From: Actinomadura nitritigenes
Lineage (GTDB): Bacteria > Actinomycetota > Actinomycetes > Streptosporangiales > Streptosporangiaceae
DNA length: 64,000 nt
Reading direction: 5' to 3'
Assembly: GCF_017573545.1 (NCBI RefSeq)
Contig: NZ_JAGEOK010000011.1
Coordinates: 62,001-126,000, forward strand
The position numbers and the translations under genes were made by a program. This document shows, in pieces, positions 31,419 to 39,316 of this stretch. The number at the start of each line of letters is the position of its first letter. Positions within the stretch are counted from its first letter, which is position 1. The notes beneath the pieces were generated by a model that worked only from the letters and a program-made list of their open reading frames with translations, was not told the origin of the DNA and did no database searches.

Positions 31419-32195
31419 GTGACCAACCAGACCGCAGAACGGCAGTCGTCCGGCACCGAGGTGGCCGGCCGGGTCGCCGACGTGCTGCTGCTGTTCGCCG
31501 GGGGGCCGCAGTACCTCGGCGTCAGCGCGATCAGCCGGGAGCTCGGCATCTCCAAGGCCGTCGTGCACCGCATCCTGCGGTCGCTGGTGTCGCGGGAGAT
31601 GCTGGAGGCCGACCCCGGCGGGTACCGGCTCGGGCCCGCCGCCGTCGCGCTCGGCGTCAGCGCGCTGCGCCGGTTCAACGTCCGCAACGCCGCCGCGCCG
31701 GTGCTGCGCCGGCTGCGCGACGAGACCGGCGAGACGACGACGCTGTCCGGGCTGGTCGCCGACGAGCGGGTCTACCTCGACCAGTTCGAGAGCCCGCACG
31801 AGGTCAAGATGACCGTCGAGGTCGGCCGCCGGTTCCCGCTGCACGCGGGCTCCTCGGGCAAGGTGATCCTCGCCTTCCTGCCCGAGGAGCGCCGCGAGGC
31901 GCTGCTGGCCCGCCCGCTGGCCGCGCTGACCCCCGGCACCGTCACCGACGTGGCGGCGCTGCGCGCCCAGCTCGCCGAGACGGCCCGCGAGGGCGTCGGC
32001 GTCTCGCTGGGGGAGCGGCAGGCCGACGCCGGATCGGTCGCCGCGCCGCTGTTCGGCCCGGACGGCGGGGTGCACGGCTCGATCAGCGTCTGCGGCCCCC
32101 GGCACCGCTTCACCCCGGAGGCCGTGGAGCGGTACCGGTCGCTCGTCCGCGACGCGGCGGAGGAGATCACGCGGACGTGGACGACCCACCGGTGA
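31419..32195 (+). CDS. IclR-family transcriptional regulator
   Basis: A 258-residue regulator. Winged helix at residues about 12-75 (ADVLLLFAGGPQYLGVSAISRELGISKAVVHRILRSLVSREML, given in part). The GAF-like effector domain (about 85-250) contains HAGSSGKVILAFLP and SLGERQADAGSVAAPLF. It closes the plus operon and is the natural ligand for the two GTTyC-N7-GGAAC palindromes at 21591 and 21747. It may activate or repress both operons in response to the imported substrate or a pathway acid. Its last 29 bp overlap the 3' end of the convergent phosphoesterase gene. Confidence 0.92.
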   Translation: MTNQTAERQSSGTEVAGRVADVLLLFAGGPQYLGVSAISRELGISKAVVHRILRSLVSREMLEADPGGYRLGPAAVALGVSALRRFNVRNAAAPVLRRLRDETGETTTLSGLVADERVYLDQFESPHEVKMTVEVGRRFPLHAGSSGKVILAFLPEERREALLARPLAALTPGTVTDVAALRAQLAETAREGVGVSLGERQADAGSVAAPLFGPDGGVHGSISVCGPRHRFTPEAVERYRSLVRDAAEEITRTWTTHR

Positions 32196-32919
32196 CCGCC
32201 CGGTAGTGGGTCGTGAGGCGCCGCTCGTCGTCCAGCGTGTGGAACGCGACGCCGGGCGGCGCCTCGTGGTCGGCGACGGCGCCGGCCTGCCCGGGGAGCC
32301 GGATCGTGGAGACGACCCCCGGCGCCACCAGCAGCGGCCGCCCGGCGAACGTGGTGGCCGCGGCCGTGTGCGCGTGCCCGCACAGCACGGCCACCACCTG
32401 CGGGTGCCGGTCGAGCACGGCGGCGAGCCGGTCCTCCCCGAACAGCCGGATCCCGTCCACGTACGGGACGCCGAGCGTCACCGGCGGATGGTGGAGGCAG
32501 ACGAACGCCGGGGCGCCGGGACGGTCGCCGAGCACGCCGTCCAGCCAGCCGAGCGTCTCGTCGGCGAGGTACCCGTGGTCCTCCCCGGGGACGGACGAGT
32601 CGCACATGGCGAAGACCGCGCCCCCGACCTCGTGCACCCGGTCGACGGGCCCGCCGGACGGCTCCTCGCCGAGCAGCACCTTCCGGAACGCCTCCCGCCG
32701 GTCGTGGTTGCCGGGGCAGGTCAGCACGGGGTGCGGAGACCGGAGGACCTCCCGGGCCTCCTCGTACTCGGCGGGCGCGCCGTGGTCGGCGACGTCCCCG
32801 GTGACGAGGACGGCGTCGAGCGGCAGGCCGTCCAGGTGGCGCATGACGCGGCGGGCGCGTTCGCCGGCGCGTTCCCCGCCGTCGAGATGGGTGTCGCTGA
32901 GCTGCGCGAAAGTGATCAT
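32167..32919 (-). CDS. Metallophosphoesterase (CpdA-like)
   Basis: A 250-residue calcineurin-like phosphoesterase with the full two-metal set: QLSDTHLD (residues about 6-13), LVTGDVADHG (about 38-47), CPGNHDRR (about 68-75), CLHHPP and the C-terminal LCGHAHT. It resembles the 3',5'-cyclic AMP phosphodiesterase CpdA and the GpdQ group, acting on phosphodiesters in the cytosol. The ATG start is set by a leaderless -10 (TAGATT) 6 nt upstream. It is divergent from the MocR gene with 46 bp between starts, and convergent with and overlapping iclR. Confidence 0.88.
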   Translation of the reverse strand: MITFAQLSDTHLDGGERAGERARRVMRHLDGLPLDAVLVTGDVADHGAPAEYEEAREVLRSPHPVLTCPGNHDRREAFRKVLLGEEPSGGPVDRVHEVGGAVFAMCDSSVPGEDHGYLADETLGWLDGVLGDRPGAPAFVCLHHPPVTLGVPYVDGIRLFGEDRLAAVLDRHPQVVAVLCGHAHTAAATTFAGRPLLVAPGVVSTIRLPGQAGAVADHEAPPGVAFHTLDDERRLTTHYRAVTGGSSTSA

Positions 32920-32925
32920 GCCGCG

Positions 32926-32931
32926 AATCTA
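32926..32931 (-). promoter_or_regulatory. Leaderless -10 of the phosphoesterase gene
   Basis: Minus-strand TAGATT, 6 nt before ATG 32919. Same hexamer as the P450 promoter at 14176-14181. Confidence 0.55.
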
Positions 32932-32951
32932 GGCGGCGACCGGACCAACCT

Positions 32952-32957
32952 TAAGAT
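32952..32957 (+). promoter_or_regulatory. Leaderless -10 of the MocR gene
   Basis: TAAGAT, 8 nt before ATG 32966. With the phosphoesterase -10 only 20 bp away on the other strand, the two divergent promoters share the CCAACCTTAAG interval. Confidence 0.45.
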
Positions 32958-32965
32958 CCAGTTCC

Positions 32966-34507
32966 ATGGCGGAAGACTGGACCAGTTCGAGCGTCGACCT
33001 GCACCTGGAGCTCGGCCCGGCCGGCGGGCGCCGGGACGCCCTCGAACGCGCCCTCCGCGACGCGATCAGGTGCGGGCGCCTCGCGCCGGGCGCGGTCGTC
33101 CCGTCGACGCGCGCCCTCGCCGCCCAGCTCGGCGTCTCGCGCGGCACCGTGACGGCCGCCTACGACCAGCTGATCGCCGAGGGCTACCTGACGGCCCGCC
33201 AGGGCGCCGCGACCCGTGTCGCCGAGATCCGTTCCGCCGAGACCCGTTCCGAGGAGATCCGTTCCGCCGAGACCCGTTCCGAGGAGATCCGTTCCGCCGA
33301 GACCCGTTCCGCGGAGATCCGTTCTGCGGAGACCGGGCAGCCCGCGCCCGGGAGGCCCGCGCCCGCGCCGGCACCGCCCGGCGGTCCCGTCTGGGCCGGT
33401 TCGTGGGCGACCGCCGGAACGGTCGCGCACGACCTGCGGCCCGGCCGTCCCGACCTCGGCACCTTCCCCGCGTCGGCCTGGCTGCGCTCGACGCGCCGCG
33501 TGCTGACCGCGGCGGGGCCGGAGGCGCACGCGCTCAGTGACCCGCGCGGGCGGCCCGAACTGCGCGACGCCCTCGCCGGCTACCTGCGGCGCGTCCGGGG
33601 CGTCGAGGCCGATCCGGGCCGGATCGTGATCACGTCCGGGTACGCGCAGGGGCTCGGCCTGCTCGCCCGCGTCCTCGGCGACGCCGGGACGTCCGCGGTC
33701 GCCATGGAGGAGCCGGGCCATCCGTACCACCGCATGATCGTCGACCGCGCCGGCCTCCGGGTCGTCCCGCTGCCGGTGGACGGCCTCGGCGCCCGCACGG
33801 ACCTGCCCGTGGACGCCGGCGCCGCGGTGCTGACCCCGGCGCACCAGTACCCGTCCGGGGCCACGCTCGCCCCGGAACGCCGCCGCGCCGCGGCCGCATG
33901 GGCGCGCGACACCGGCGGGCTCGTCGTCGAGGACGACTACGACGGGGAGTTCCGCTACGACCGCCAGCCCGTCGGCTCCCTGCAGGGCACCGCGCCGGGC
34001 CGCGTCGTCTACGCGGGCACCGCCTCCAAGACCCTCGCACCGGCGCTGCGGCTGGCCTGGCTGGTGCTGCCCGCCGCCCTGGTCGAGCCGGTCGCGGAGG
34101 CCAAGCGCCTCGCCGACGCGCACACCCCGTCGCTCGGGCAGCTCGTCCTCGCCGACCTGATCAGCGGCCACGCCTACGACCGGCACGTGCGCGCCGCCCG
34201 GCTGCGCTACCGGCGCCGGCGGGACGAACTGGTCGCGGCGCTGCGGCGGCGGGCGCCGCACGTGCGGGTGCTGGGCGTCGCGGCCGGGCTGCACGCCCTC
34301 GTCCTGCTCCCGGACGACGGCCCCGGCGAGACCGAGATCATGGCGCGGGCGGCGGCCCGCGGCCTCGCTCTCCAGCCGCTCGGCGAGTTCTGGCAGCGGC
34401 CGGACGGGCGCCCGCCCGGCCTCGTCGTCGGCTACAGCACCCCGCTGCGGTCCGGGTACCCCGCCGCGCTCGAGGCGCTCTGCTCCGTCCTGCGATACAA
34501 AGCCTGA
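32966..34507 (+). CDS. MocR/PdxR-family regulator (GntR-type HTH fused to aminotransferase fold)
   Basis: A 513-residue PLP-dependent regulator. N-terminal GntR winged helix (residues about 12-80: GAVVPSTRALAAQLGVSRGTVTAAY in part). The interdomain linker contains eight tandem pentapeptides of the form [TI]-R-S-[AE]-E (residues about 82-122). A fold-type I aminotransferase domain follows (about 150-510) with DDYDGEFRYDR and the PLP lysine 355 in ASKTLAPALR. MocR proteins use PLP adducts as signals, often for PLP or GABA/taurine metabolism genes. No pdxST is nearby; the divergent phosphoesterase is the only obvious adjacent target. Confidence 0.9.
   Translation: MAEDWTSSSVDLHLELGPAGGRRDALERALRDAIRCGRLAPGAVVPSTRALAAQLGVSRGTVTAAYDQLIAEGYLTARQGAATRVAEIRSAETRSEEIRSAETRSEEIRSAETRSAEIRSAETGQPAPGRPAPAPAPPGGPVWAGSWATAGTVAHDLRPGRPDLGTFPASAWLRSTRRVLTAAGPEAHALSDPRGRPELRDALAGYLRRVRGVEADPGRIVITSGYAQGLGLLARVLGDAGTSAVAMEEPGHPYHRMIVDRAGLRVVPLPVDGLGARTDLPVDAGAAVLTPAHQYPSGATLAPERRRAAAAWARDTGGLVVEDDYDGEFRYDRQPVGSLQGTAPGRVVYAGTASKTLAPALRLAWLVLPAALVEPVAEAKRLADAHTPSLGQLVLADLISGHAYDRHVRAARLRYRRRRDELVAALRRRAPHVRVLGVAAGLHALVLLPDDGPGETEIMARAAARGLALQPLGEFWQRPDGRPPGLVVGYSTPLRSGYPAALEALCSVLRYKA
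33211..33330 (+). repeat. Eight tandem 15-bp repeats in the MocR linker
   Basis: Consensus GAyCCGTTCCGCCGA, alternating GAT/GAC, eight copies without interruption; the 30-bp pairs are nearly identical. It encodes charged, probably helical pentapeptides. Copy-number change would lengthen or shorten the linker in frame. Confidence 0.95.
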
Positions 34508-34570
34508 TCGGTCCGGTTTGTCGGCCCTGCTCATCAACACCGCGGGGCGCTTCTGCGAGGATCCTCTGTC

Positions 34571-35632
34571 ATGAGCCTTCTCGAGACCCTGGCCGGCAAG
34601 GGACTGCGGCGCGAGCCGCCGACGCGGGACGAGGCGCTGGCGGTGCTGGCGACGTCCGACGACGACATCCTCGACGTGGTGGCCGCCGCCGGCCGCGTCC
34701 GCCGGCACTGGTTCGGCCGCCGTGTCAAGCTGAACTACCTGGTCAACCTCAAGTCCGGGCTGTGCCCCGAGGACTGCTCGTACTGCTCGCAGCGGCTCGG
34801 CTCCCAGGCCGACGTCCTCAAGTACACGTGGCTGAAGCCCGAGGAGGCCGCCGACGCGGCCGCCGCCGGGATGGCGGCGGGCGCCAAGCGGGTCTGCCTG
34901 GTCGCCAGCGGCCGCGGCCCCACCGACCGCGACGTCGAGCGCGTCGCCGACACCATCGCCGCGATCAAGGAGCGCGGCGACGTGGAGATCTGCGCCTGCC
35001 TCGGCCTGCTCCGCGACGGCCAGGGCGAGCGCCTCGCCGAGGCCGGCGCGCACGCCTACAACCACAACCTCAACACCTCCGAGGGCGTGTACGGCGACAT
35101 CTGCACCACCCACGACTTCAGCGACCGGCAGGACACCGTCCAGAAGTCGAAGGACGCCGGCCTGTCCCCGTGCTCGGGCCTCATCGCCGGGATGGGGGAG
35201 ACCGACGAGGACCTCGTCGACGTCGCGTTCGCGCTCCGGGACCTCGGCGTGGACTCGGTCCCCGTCAACTTCCTGATCCCGTTCGACGGCACGCCCCTCG
35301 CCGAGCGGTGGGCGCTCACCCCGCAGCGCTGCCTGCGCATCCTCGCGATGGTCCGGTTCGTCCACCCGGACGTGGAGGTCCGGCTCGCCGGCGGCCGCGA
35401 GATCCACCTGCGCAGCCTGCAGCCGCTCGCCCTGCACGTCGTCAACTCGATCTTCCTGGGCGACTACCTGACCAGCGAGGGCCAGGCCGGCAAGGCCGAC
35501 CTGGAGATGATCGAGGACCTCGGCTTCGAGGTGGAGGGCGCCGACACGCCCAGCATGCCGGAGCACCGCCGCGCCGAGACGGTGTCCGTCCGCCGCCGCG
35601 GCGCCGGCACGGCGCTGCCGCCGAACGCCTGA
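34571..35632 (+). CDS. bioB: Biotin synthase
   Basis: Radical-SAM enzyme inserting sulfur into dethiobiotin. It is 353 residues. The radical-SAM cluster motif is C65-PED-C69-SY-C72, followed by SQRLGSQADVLKYTW. YNHNLNTSEGVYGDICTTH (given in part) and NFLIPFDGTPL are conserved, and the arginine/cysteine ligands of the second cluster lie in the usual places. ATG 34571 has GAGG 10 nt upstream, within a GAGGATCCTC palindrome (34557-34566). It stands alone: bioF, bioD and bioA are not in the window. Its stop is 18 bp from that of the convergent cholesterol-oxidase-like gene. Confidence 0.96.
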   Translation: MSLLETLAGKGLRREPPTRDEALAVLATSDDDILDVVAAAGRVRRHWFGRRVKLNYLVNLKSGLCPEDCSYCSQRLGSQADVLKYTWLKPEEAADAAAAGMAAGAKRVCLVASGRGPTDRDVERVADTIAAIKERGDVEICACLGLLRDGQGERLAEAGAHAYNHNLNTSEGVYGDICTTHDFSDRQDTVQKSKDAGLSPCSGLIAGMGETDEDLVDVAFALRDLGVDSVPVNFLIPFDGTPLAERWALTPQRCLRILAMVRFVHPDVEVRLAGGREIHLRSLQPLALHVVNSIFLGDYLTSEGQAGKADLEMIEDLGFEVEGADTPSMPEHRRAETVSVRRRGAGTALPPNA

Positions 35633-35650
35633 CCGGGGACCCGGGCGGCG

Positions 35651-37213
35651 TCAGCCGGCCTTGGCGATGATGTCGGCGATGCCGCGCTCGGCGAGCGCGG
35701 CGATCGTGAACGACGGATTCGCGCCGCCGACGCTGCCCGGGACCATCGACCCGTCCAGCGCGTACAGGCCCTTGTAGCCCTTCACCCGCCCGTACAGGTC
35801 GGACGAGGTGCCGAGCACGCACCCGCCCAGCGGATGCGCGGTCAGCGTCGCCGGCCACGTCACCGCGATCGGGACGGCGTCGGAGTTGGCGTGCATCACC
35901 TTGTTCACCCAGTCCGTCGCCGACTTCGCCGCCGCGTCCGCCTTGCCCGCCCAGTCCGACAGCTTCACCGTCCCGCTCGCCTTGTCGTAGCCGAACGCCG
36001 CGCGGTTCTCCAGGTCGGCGGTCATCACCAGTGTCTGCACGATCGGCAGGCCCTGCGCCTCGATGAGCTGCCAGCTCTCCACCCGCATCGGCAGCTCGAA
36101 CTCCCCGTCCACGAAGACGGTGGACGCGCTCGGCGCGCCCTGGCTCGGCCCCGCCGGGCCCGCGTAGCTGTACCCCGCGTACTGGTCGCCGTTGTCGCCG
36201 AACCCCGTCCCCACCGACGCGTCCAGGTCGGGCAGCGCGCCCGTCTCCCGCGCCGCGACGAGCAGCCGGTTGGTGTTGAGCGTCCCGGCGCACAGGAAGA
36301 GCATGTCGCAGGTGTACTCGACGGTGTCGAGGGTCTTGCCCGCGGTGTCGAGATGCCGGACGGCCAGCCGGTACCTGCCGTCCGTCCCGATGCCGATGGA
36401 CTTCACTTCGCTCATCGTCTGGAACCGCACCTTCCCGGTGGCCTTCGCCGCCGGGATGTAGTTCACCGTCAGGCTGTTCTTGGCGCCGTCGCTGCACCCG
36501 AAGTCGGCCTCGCCCGCGATGGCGGACGGACGCACCGTCCCGGCCAGTTCGCTGCGCAGGACGTCCCAGTTGAACATCGACATCAGCTTCTCGGACGTGT
36601 AGCCGGCCTTCGCGACGTGCTGGTCCCACACCCGCGAATGCGTGAACGGCGCCGACCCGTAGACGTCGTCCGGCATCACGGTCGGCTTCAGCACCGACCG
36701 CACCTTCGGATACCACGTCGACGCCATCTCCTGATAGGTGATGTCCGCCGGGAACAGCTTCTCGAAGTACTTCTGCGGCGGCGCCACCGTCGCGCACGTG
36801 TACACCAGCGATCCGCCGCCGAGCCCCGCGCCGCACGCGATGTTCAGGTTCTTCTCGTTCGAGACCTCCATGACGCCCGCGTAGGGCGTCATCGGGAACG
36901 GCAGGACCATCGGCCAGTCCGCGTAATTGCGGAACCAGAACATCTTCTCGCTGTAGTTCAGCTGCGACCCGAAGACCGCCTTCTGCGGGTCCGTCGCCCA
37001 TTCCTGCCCGCGTTCGAGGACGAGCGTGTCCACGCCGGCCTGGCCGAGGCGGCACGCGCTGATCGATCCGCCGAAGCCGGACCCCACCACGATCGCCTTG
37101 TAGTCGGTCCTCTCCGCCGCCGACGCTGGGCGCCCGAGCGCCCCGCCCAGCGCGACGGCCAGCCCGCTTCCGGCGGACACCTGCAGGAACGAACGGCGAC
37201 TGAGCGTGCTCAT
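35651..37213 (-). CDS. Tat-exported cholesterol oxidase-like GMC flavoprotein
   Basis: A 520-residue secreted flavoenzyme. A perfect twin-arginine signal (SRRSFLQVSAGSG, residues 5-17) ends at SAA. The FAD motif is VVGSGFGGS (about 42-50) and GLGGGSLVYTC is present. The active site matches class I cholesterol oxidase: a glutamate in RVESWQL, histidine 460 in AHPLGGCVLG and asparagine 499 in GANPSFTI. It should oxidise a 3-beta-hydroxysteroid to the 3-keto-4-ene form outside the cell. ATG 37213 has GGAGG upstream. It is monocistronic, with no steroid gene nearby. Confidence 0.87.
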   Translation of the reverse strand: MSTLSRRSFLQVSAGSGLAVALGGALGRPASAAERTDYKAIVVGSGFGGSISACRLGQAGVDTLVLERGQEWATDPQKAVFGSQLNYSEKMFWFRNYADWPMVLPFPMTPYAGVMEVSNEKNLNIACGAGLGGGSLVYTCATVAPPQKYFEKLFPADITYQEMASTWYPKVRSVLKPTVMPDDVYGSAPFTHSRVWDQHVAKAGYTSEKLMSMFNWDVLRSELAGTVRPSAIAGEADFGCSDGAKNSLTVNYIPAAKATGKVRFQTMSEVKSIGIGTDGRYRLAVRHLDTAGKTLDTVEYTCDMLFLCAGTLNTNRLLVAARETGALPDLDASVGTGFGDNGDQYAGYSYAGPAGPSQGAPSASTVFVDGEFELPMRVESWQLIEAQGLPIVQTLVMTADLENRAAFGYDKASGTVKLSDWAGKADAAAKSATDWVNKVMHANSDAVPIAVTWPATLTAHPLGGCVLGTSSDLYGRVKGYKGLYALDGSMVPGSVGGANPSFTIAALAERGIADIIAKAG

Positions 37214-37373
37214 GGGAAGACCTCCGGCCTCGGGGTGGTTGCCGGAAACTGTCGCCCACGCCCGGCGATCGCGTAATGAACCTCGCCGCCAACTTCCGCG
37301 CGGGTCGTTGTGAGCCGCCTGACAGAAACAAATGCCGTTGCGCCCGTCCGGGCGTCCTCGGCAGCATGCTCGG

Positions 37374-38333
37374 ATGACACCACCACCCGCGACCGGTCGC
37401 CGCCTGCCCTGGGAGGCGATCCCCGCCGCGCTGCGCGCGGACGTCGAGAAGCACCTCGGCGGCGGCGTGGTGGAGGCCGCCACGCAGCCCGGCGGGTTCT
37501 CCCCGGGCGTCGCCGCCCGCCTCCGCCTCGCCGACGGCCGCCGCGCGTTCGTCAAGGCCGTCGGCCCGGCGCCGAACCCCGACAGCCCCGCCATCCACCG
37601 CGCCGAGGCGGCCATCGCCGCCGCCCTCCCGGACGACGCGCCCACGCCCGCCTTCCTCGGCTCGTTCGACCGCGACGGCTGGGTCGTCCTGCTGTTCGAG
37701 GACATCGACGGCACCCCGCCCGCCCAGCCATGGGTCCCCGACGAGCTGGCCCGCACCCTGGACGCCGTCGCCGACCTGGCCCGCACCCTGACGCCCGCGC
37801 CCCTCCCCGCGCCGCCCGCCGAGGAGCGCTTCGCGGACGAGTTCCAGGGCTGGCGGCACCTCCTCGCCGCCCACCGCCGGGGCGACGACGACCTGGCCGG
37901 GCTCGAACTGTGGGCGGCGCGGCACCTCCCGACCCTCGCCGCCGCCGAGCCCGGCTGGCCCGCAGCCGTCTCCGGCACCACCCTCGCCCACGCCGACCTG
38001 CGCGCGGACAACCTGCTCCTCACCCCGGACCGCGTGGTCGTCGTCGACTGGCCGTGGGCGTGCCGCGCGGCGCCGTGGTTCGACCTGATGCTCTTCCTCC
38101 CCAGCGTCCGCATGCAGGGCGGCCCGCCCTGCGAGGACCTCTTCGCCGCCCACCCGGTCGCCCGCCGCGCCGATGCCGACGCGGTGACGACCGCCCTCGT
38201 CGCCTGGTCCGGCTTCCTCATCGGGAACGGCCGCCGCCCACCACCGCCCGGCCTGCCCACCCTCCGCGACTTCCAGACCGCCCAGGGCACCGCCGCCCTC
38301 GAATGGCTCAGAACCCGGACGAACTGGCTCTGA
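37374..38333 (+). CDS. Aminoglycoside phosphotransferase-family kinase
   Basis: A 319-residue protein of the APH/choline-kinase fold. Catalytic loop LAHADLRADNLLL (residues about 203-215, HxDxxxxN) and metal-binding VVVDWPWA (about 222-229). The nucleotide-loop lysine is in GRRAFVKAVG (about residue 60). Whether it gives drug resistance or phosphorylates a metabolite cannot be told. The start at ATG 37374 is chosen by homology; ATG 37332 would add 14 residues. No convincing ribosome site is seen for either. Confidence 0.8.
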   Translation: MTPPPATGRRLPWEAIPAALRADVEKHLGGGVVEAATQPGGFSPGVAARLRLADGRRAFVKAVGPAPNPDSPAIHRAEAAIAAALPDDAPTPAFLGSFDRDGWVVLLFEDIDGTPPAQPWVPDELARTLDAVADLARTLTPAPLPAPPAEERFADEFQGWRHLLAAHRRGDDDLAGLELWAARHLPTLAAAEPGWPAAVSGTTLAHADLRADNLLLTPDRVVVVDWPWACRAAPWFDLMLFLPSVRMQGGPPCEDLFAAHPVARRADADAVTTALVAWSGFLIGNGRRPPPPGLPTLRDFQTAQGTAALEWLRTRTNWL

Positions 38334-38351
38334 GAGCGGTTCGGACGCCGT

Positions 38352-39227
38352 TCACGGCGCGATGCCGCTGTGCCGTTCGCACCGGTCCCAGACGGCGTCG
38401 CACACGGATTCGTCGAGGACGCTCGCGGGCCAGGGCGTGCGCTCAGCCTTGGCGTTGACGTAGACGCCGGTGACGTTCCGCATCTCCGGGCTGGTGGCCA
38501 GGTGAACGGTGGAACGGGTGGGCCTGGCCATATCGTTCATCAGGCGCGGACCCAGGAAGCGCAGCAACGGCACCAGGGGCCGGTAGACGAAGGGGAACGC
38601 GGCGGCGGTCATGGCCCGGTTGCCCGGGGTGTAGGCGTGTCCGGGGTAGGCCACGTTGACGGTGACGCCTTCATCGGCGACGCGGGCGGCGAAACGGCGA
38701 CTCATCGCCATCAGCGCGGTCTTGGCCTGGTTGTACTGGGAGAACGTCCAACCGACAAAGCGCTTCTCCGCCTCGAGATTGGACGGGTCGACCGGTCCAC
38801 CGGGGATCCCGCCGGTCAGGTTCACCACGCGCGCGTCAGAGGCGGCGCGCAGGAGGGGCAGGAGCAGGCAGGTCAACGCGTACGGTGCGAGGACGTTCAC
38901 GGCGAAGGTCGCCTCCACCCCGTCTTCGGTGAGCGTGCGCGGCGCGACGACGCCGCCCAGATTGTTGACGAGCACGTCCAGGCGGTCGTGTCGCGCCCTC
39001 ATCTCGTCCGCGAGCGCGTGCAGTCCGGCGAGACGCGACAGATCCGCGGTCACACTGCTCACCCCCGTGCCGTTGCCGCCGAGTTCGCGGGCGGCGGCTT
39101 CCGCGCGCACGCGATCGCGCCCGACCACGACGACCCGCGCGCCCATCGCGACGAGCGCCCGCGCGGTCTCCTTGCCGATCCCTCCCGTGCCGCCCGTGAC
39201 CAGGACGGTCTTGCTGTGCATCGTCAT
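38352..39227 (-). CDS. Short-chain dehydrogenase/reductase (retinol-dehydrogenase-like)
   Basis: A 291-residue NAD(P)-dependent oxidoreductase. Cofactor motif TGGTGGIG (residues about 11-18), NNLGG (about 88-92), catalytic Y-x-x-x-K in YNQAKTAL (about 164-171) and a serine-like position in NLTGG. It resembles the retinol dehydrogenase/WW-domain SDR group, broad in substrate. ATG 39227 follows AAGGAGAG. It is divergent from a TetR regulator, with two perfect palindromes in the 89-bp gap, so it is very probably the regulator's target. Confidence 0.87.
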   Translation of the reverse strand: MTMHSKTVLVTGGTGGIGKETARALVAMGARVVVVGRDRVRAEAAARELGGNGTGVSSVTADLSRLAGLHALADEMRARHDRLDVLVNNLGGVVAPRTLTEDGVEATFAVNVLAPYALTCLLLPLLRAASDARVVNLTGGIPGGPVDPSNLEAEKRFVGWTFSQYNQAKTALMAMSRRFAARVADEGVTVNVAYPGHAYTPGNRAMTAAAFPFVYRPLVPLLRFLGPRLMNDMARPTRSTVHLATSPEMRNVTGVYVNAKAERTPWPASVLDESVCDAVWDRCERHSGIAP

Positions 39228-39245
39228 CGCTCTCCTTCACCGCCG

Positions 39246-39260
39246 TGCAGGTGACCTGCA
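39246..39260. promoter_or_regulatory. TetR operator candidate 1
   Basis: Perfect odd palindrome TGCAGGT-G-ACCTGCA, 19 bp upstream of the SDR start. Confidence 0.6.
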
Positions 39261-39264
39261 TCGT

Positions 39265-39281
39265 ATGTCACCGAGTGACAT
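39265..39281. promoter_or_regulatory. TetR operator candidate 2
   Basis: ATGTCAC-CGA-GTGACAT, 7-bp perfect arms. It lies 4 bp from candidate 1 (centres 20 bp apart) and upstream of the TetR -10. Confidence 0.65.
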
Positions 39282-39304
39282 GTATGACATTGCACGCCAG
39301 AAAC

Positions 39305-39310
39305 TATCCT
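39305..39310 (+). promoter_or_regulatory. TetR leaderless -10
   Basis: TATCCT, 6 nt before ATG 39317. Confidence 0.5.
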
Positions 39311-39316
39311 TGGTGC

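Noticed and set aside
17257..32195. Catabolic locus as a genomic island with attachment sites
   Set aside because: No integrase, tRNA, terminal direct repeat or clear change of base composition was seen at its borders.
33211..33330. CRISPR-like array
   Set aside because: The units are contiguous 15-bp repeats without spacers and lie in frame inside a regulator gene; no cas genes are present.
33066..33374. Minus-strand frame with NGSPRNGSRR-type peptide repeats
   Set aside because: It is simply the antisense of the 15-bp repeats in the MocR linker; no start signal or family supports it.
34557..34566. GAGGATCCTC palindrome before bioB as a biotin-regulator site
   Set aside because: It does not resemble the BioQ or BirA sites I know, and it also serves as the ribosome-binding sequence; no regulator gene is adjacent.
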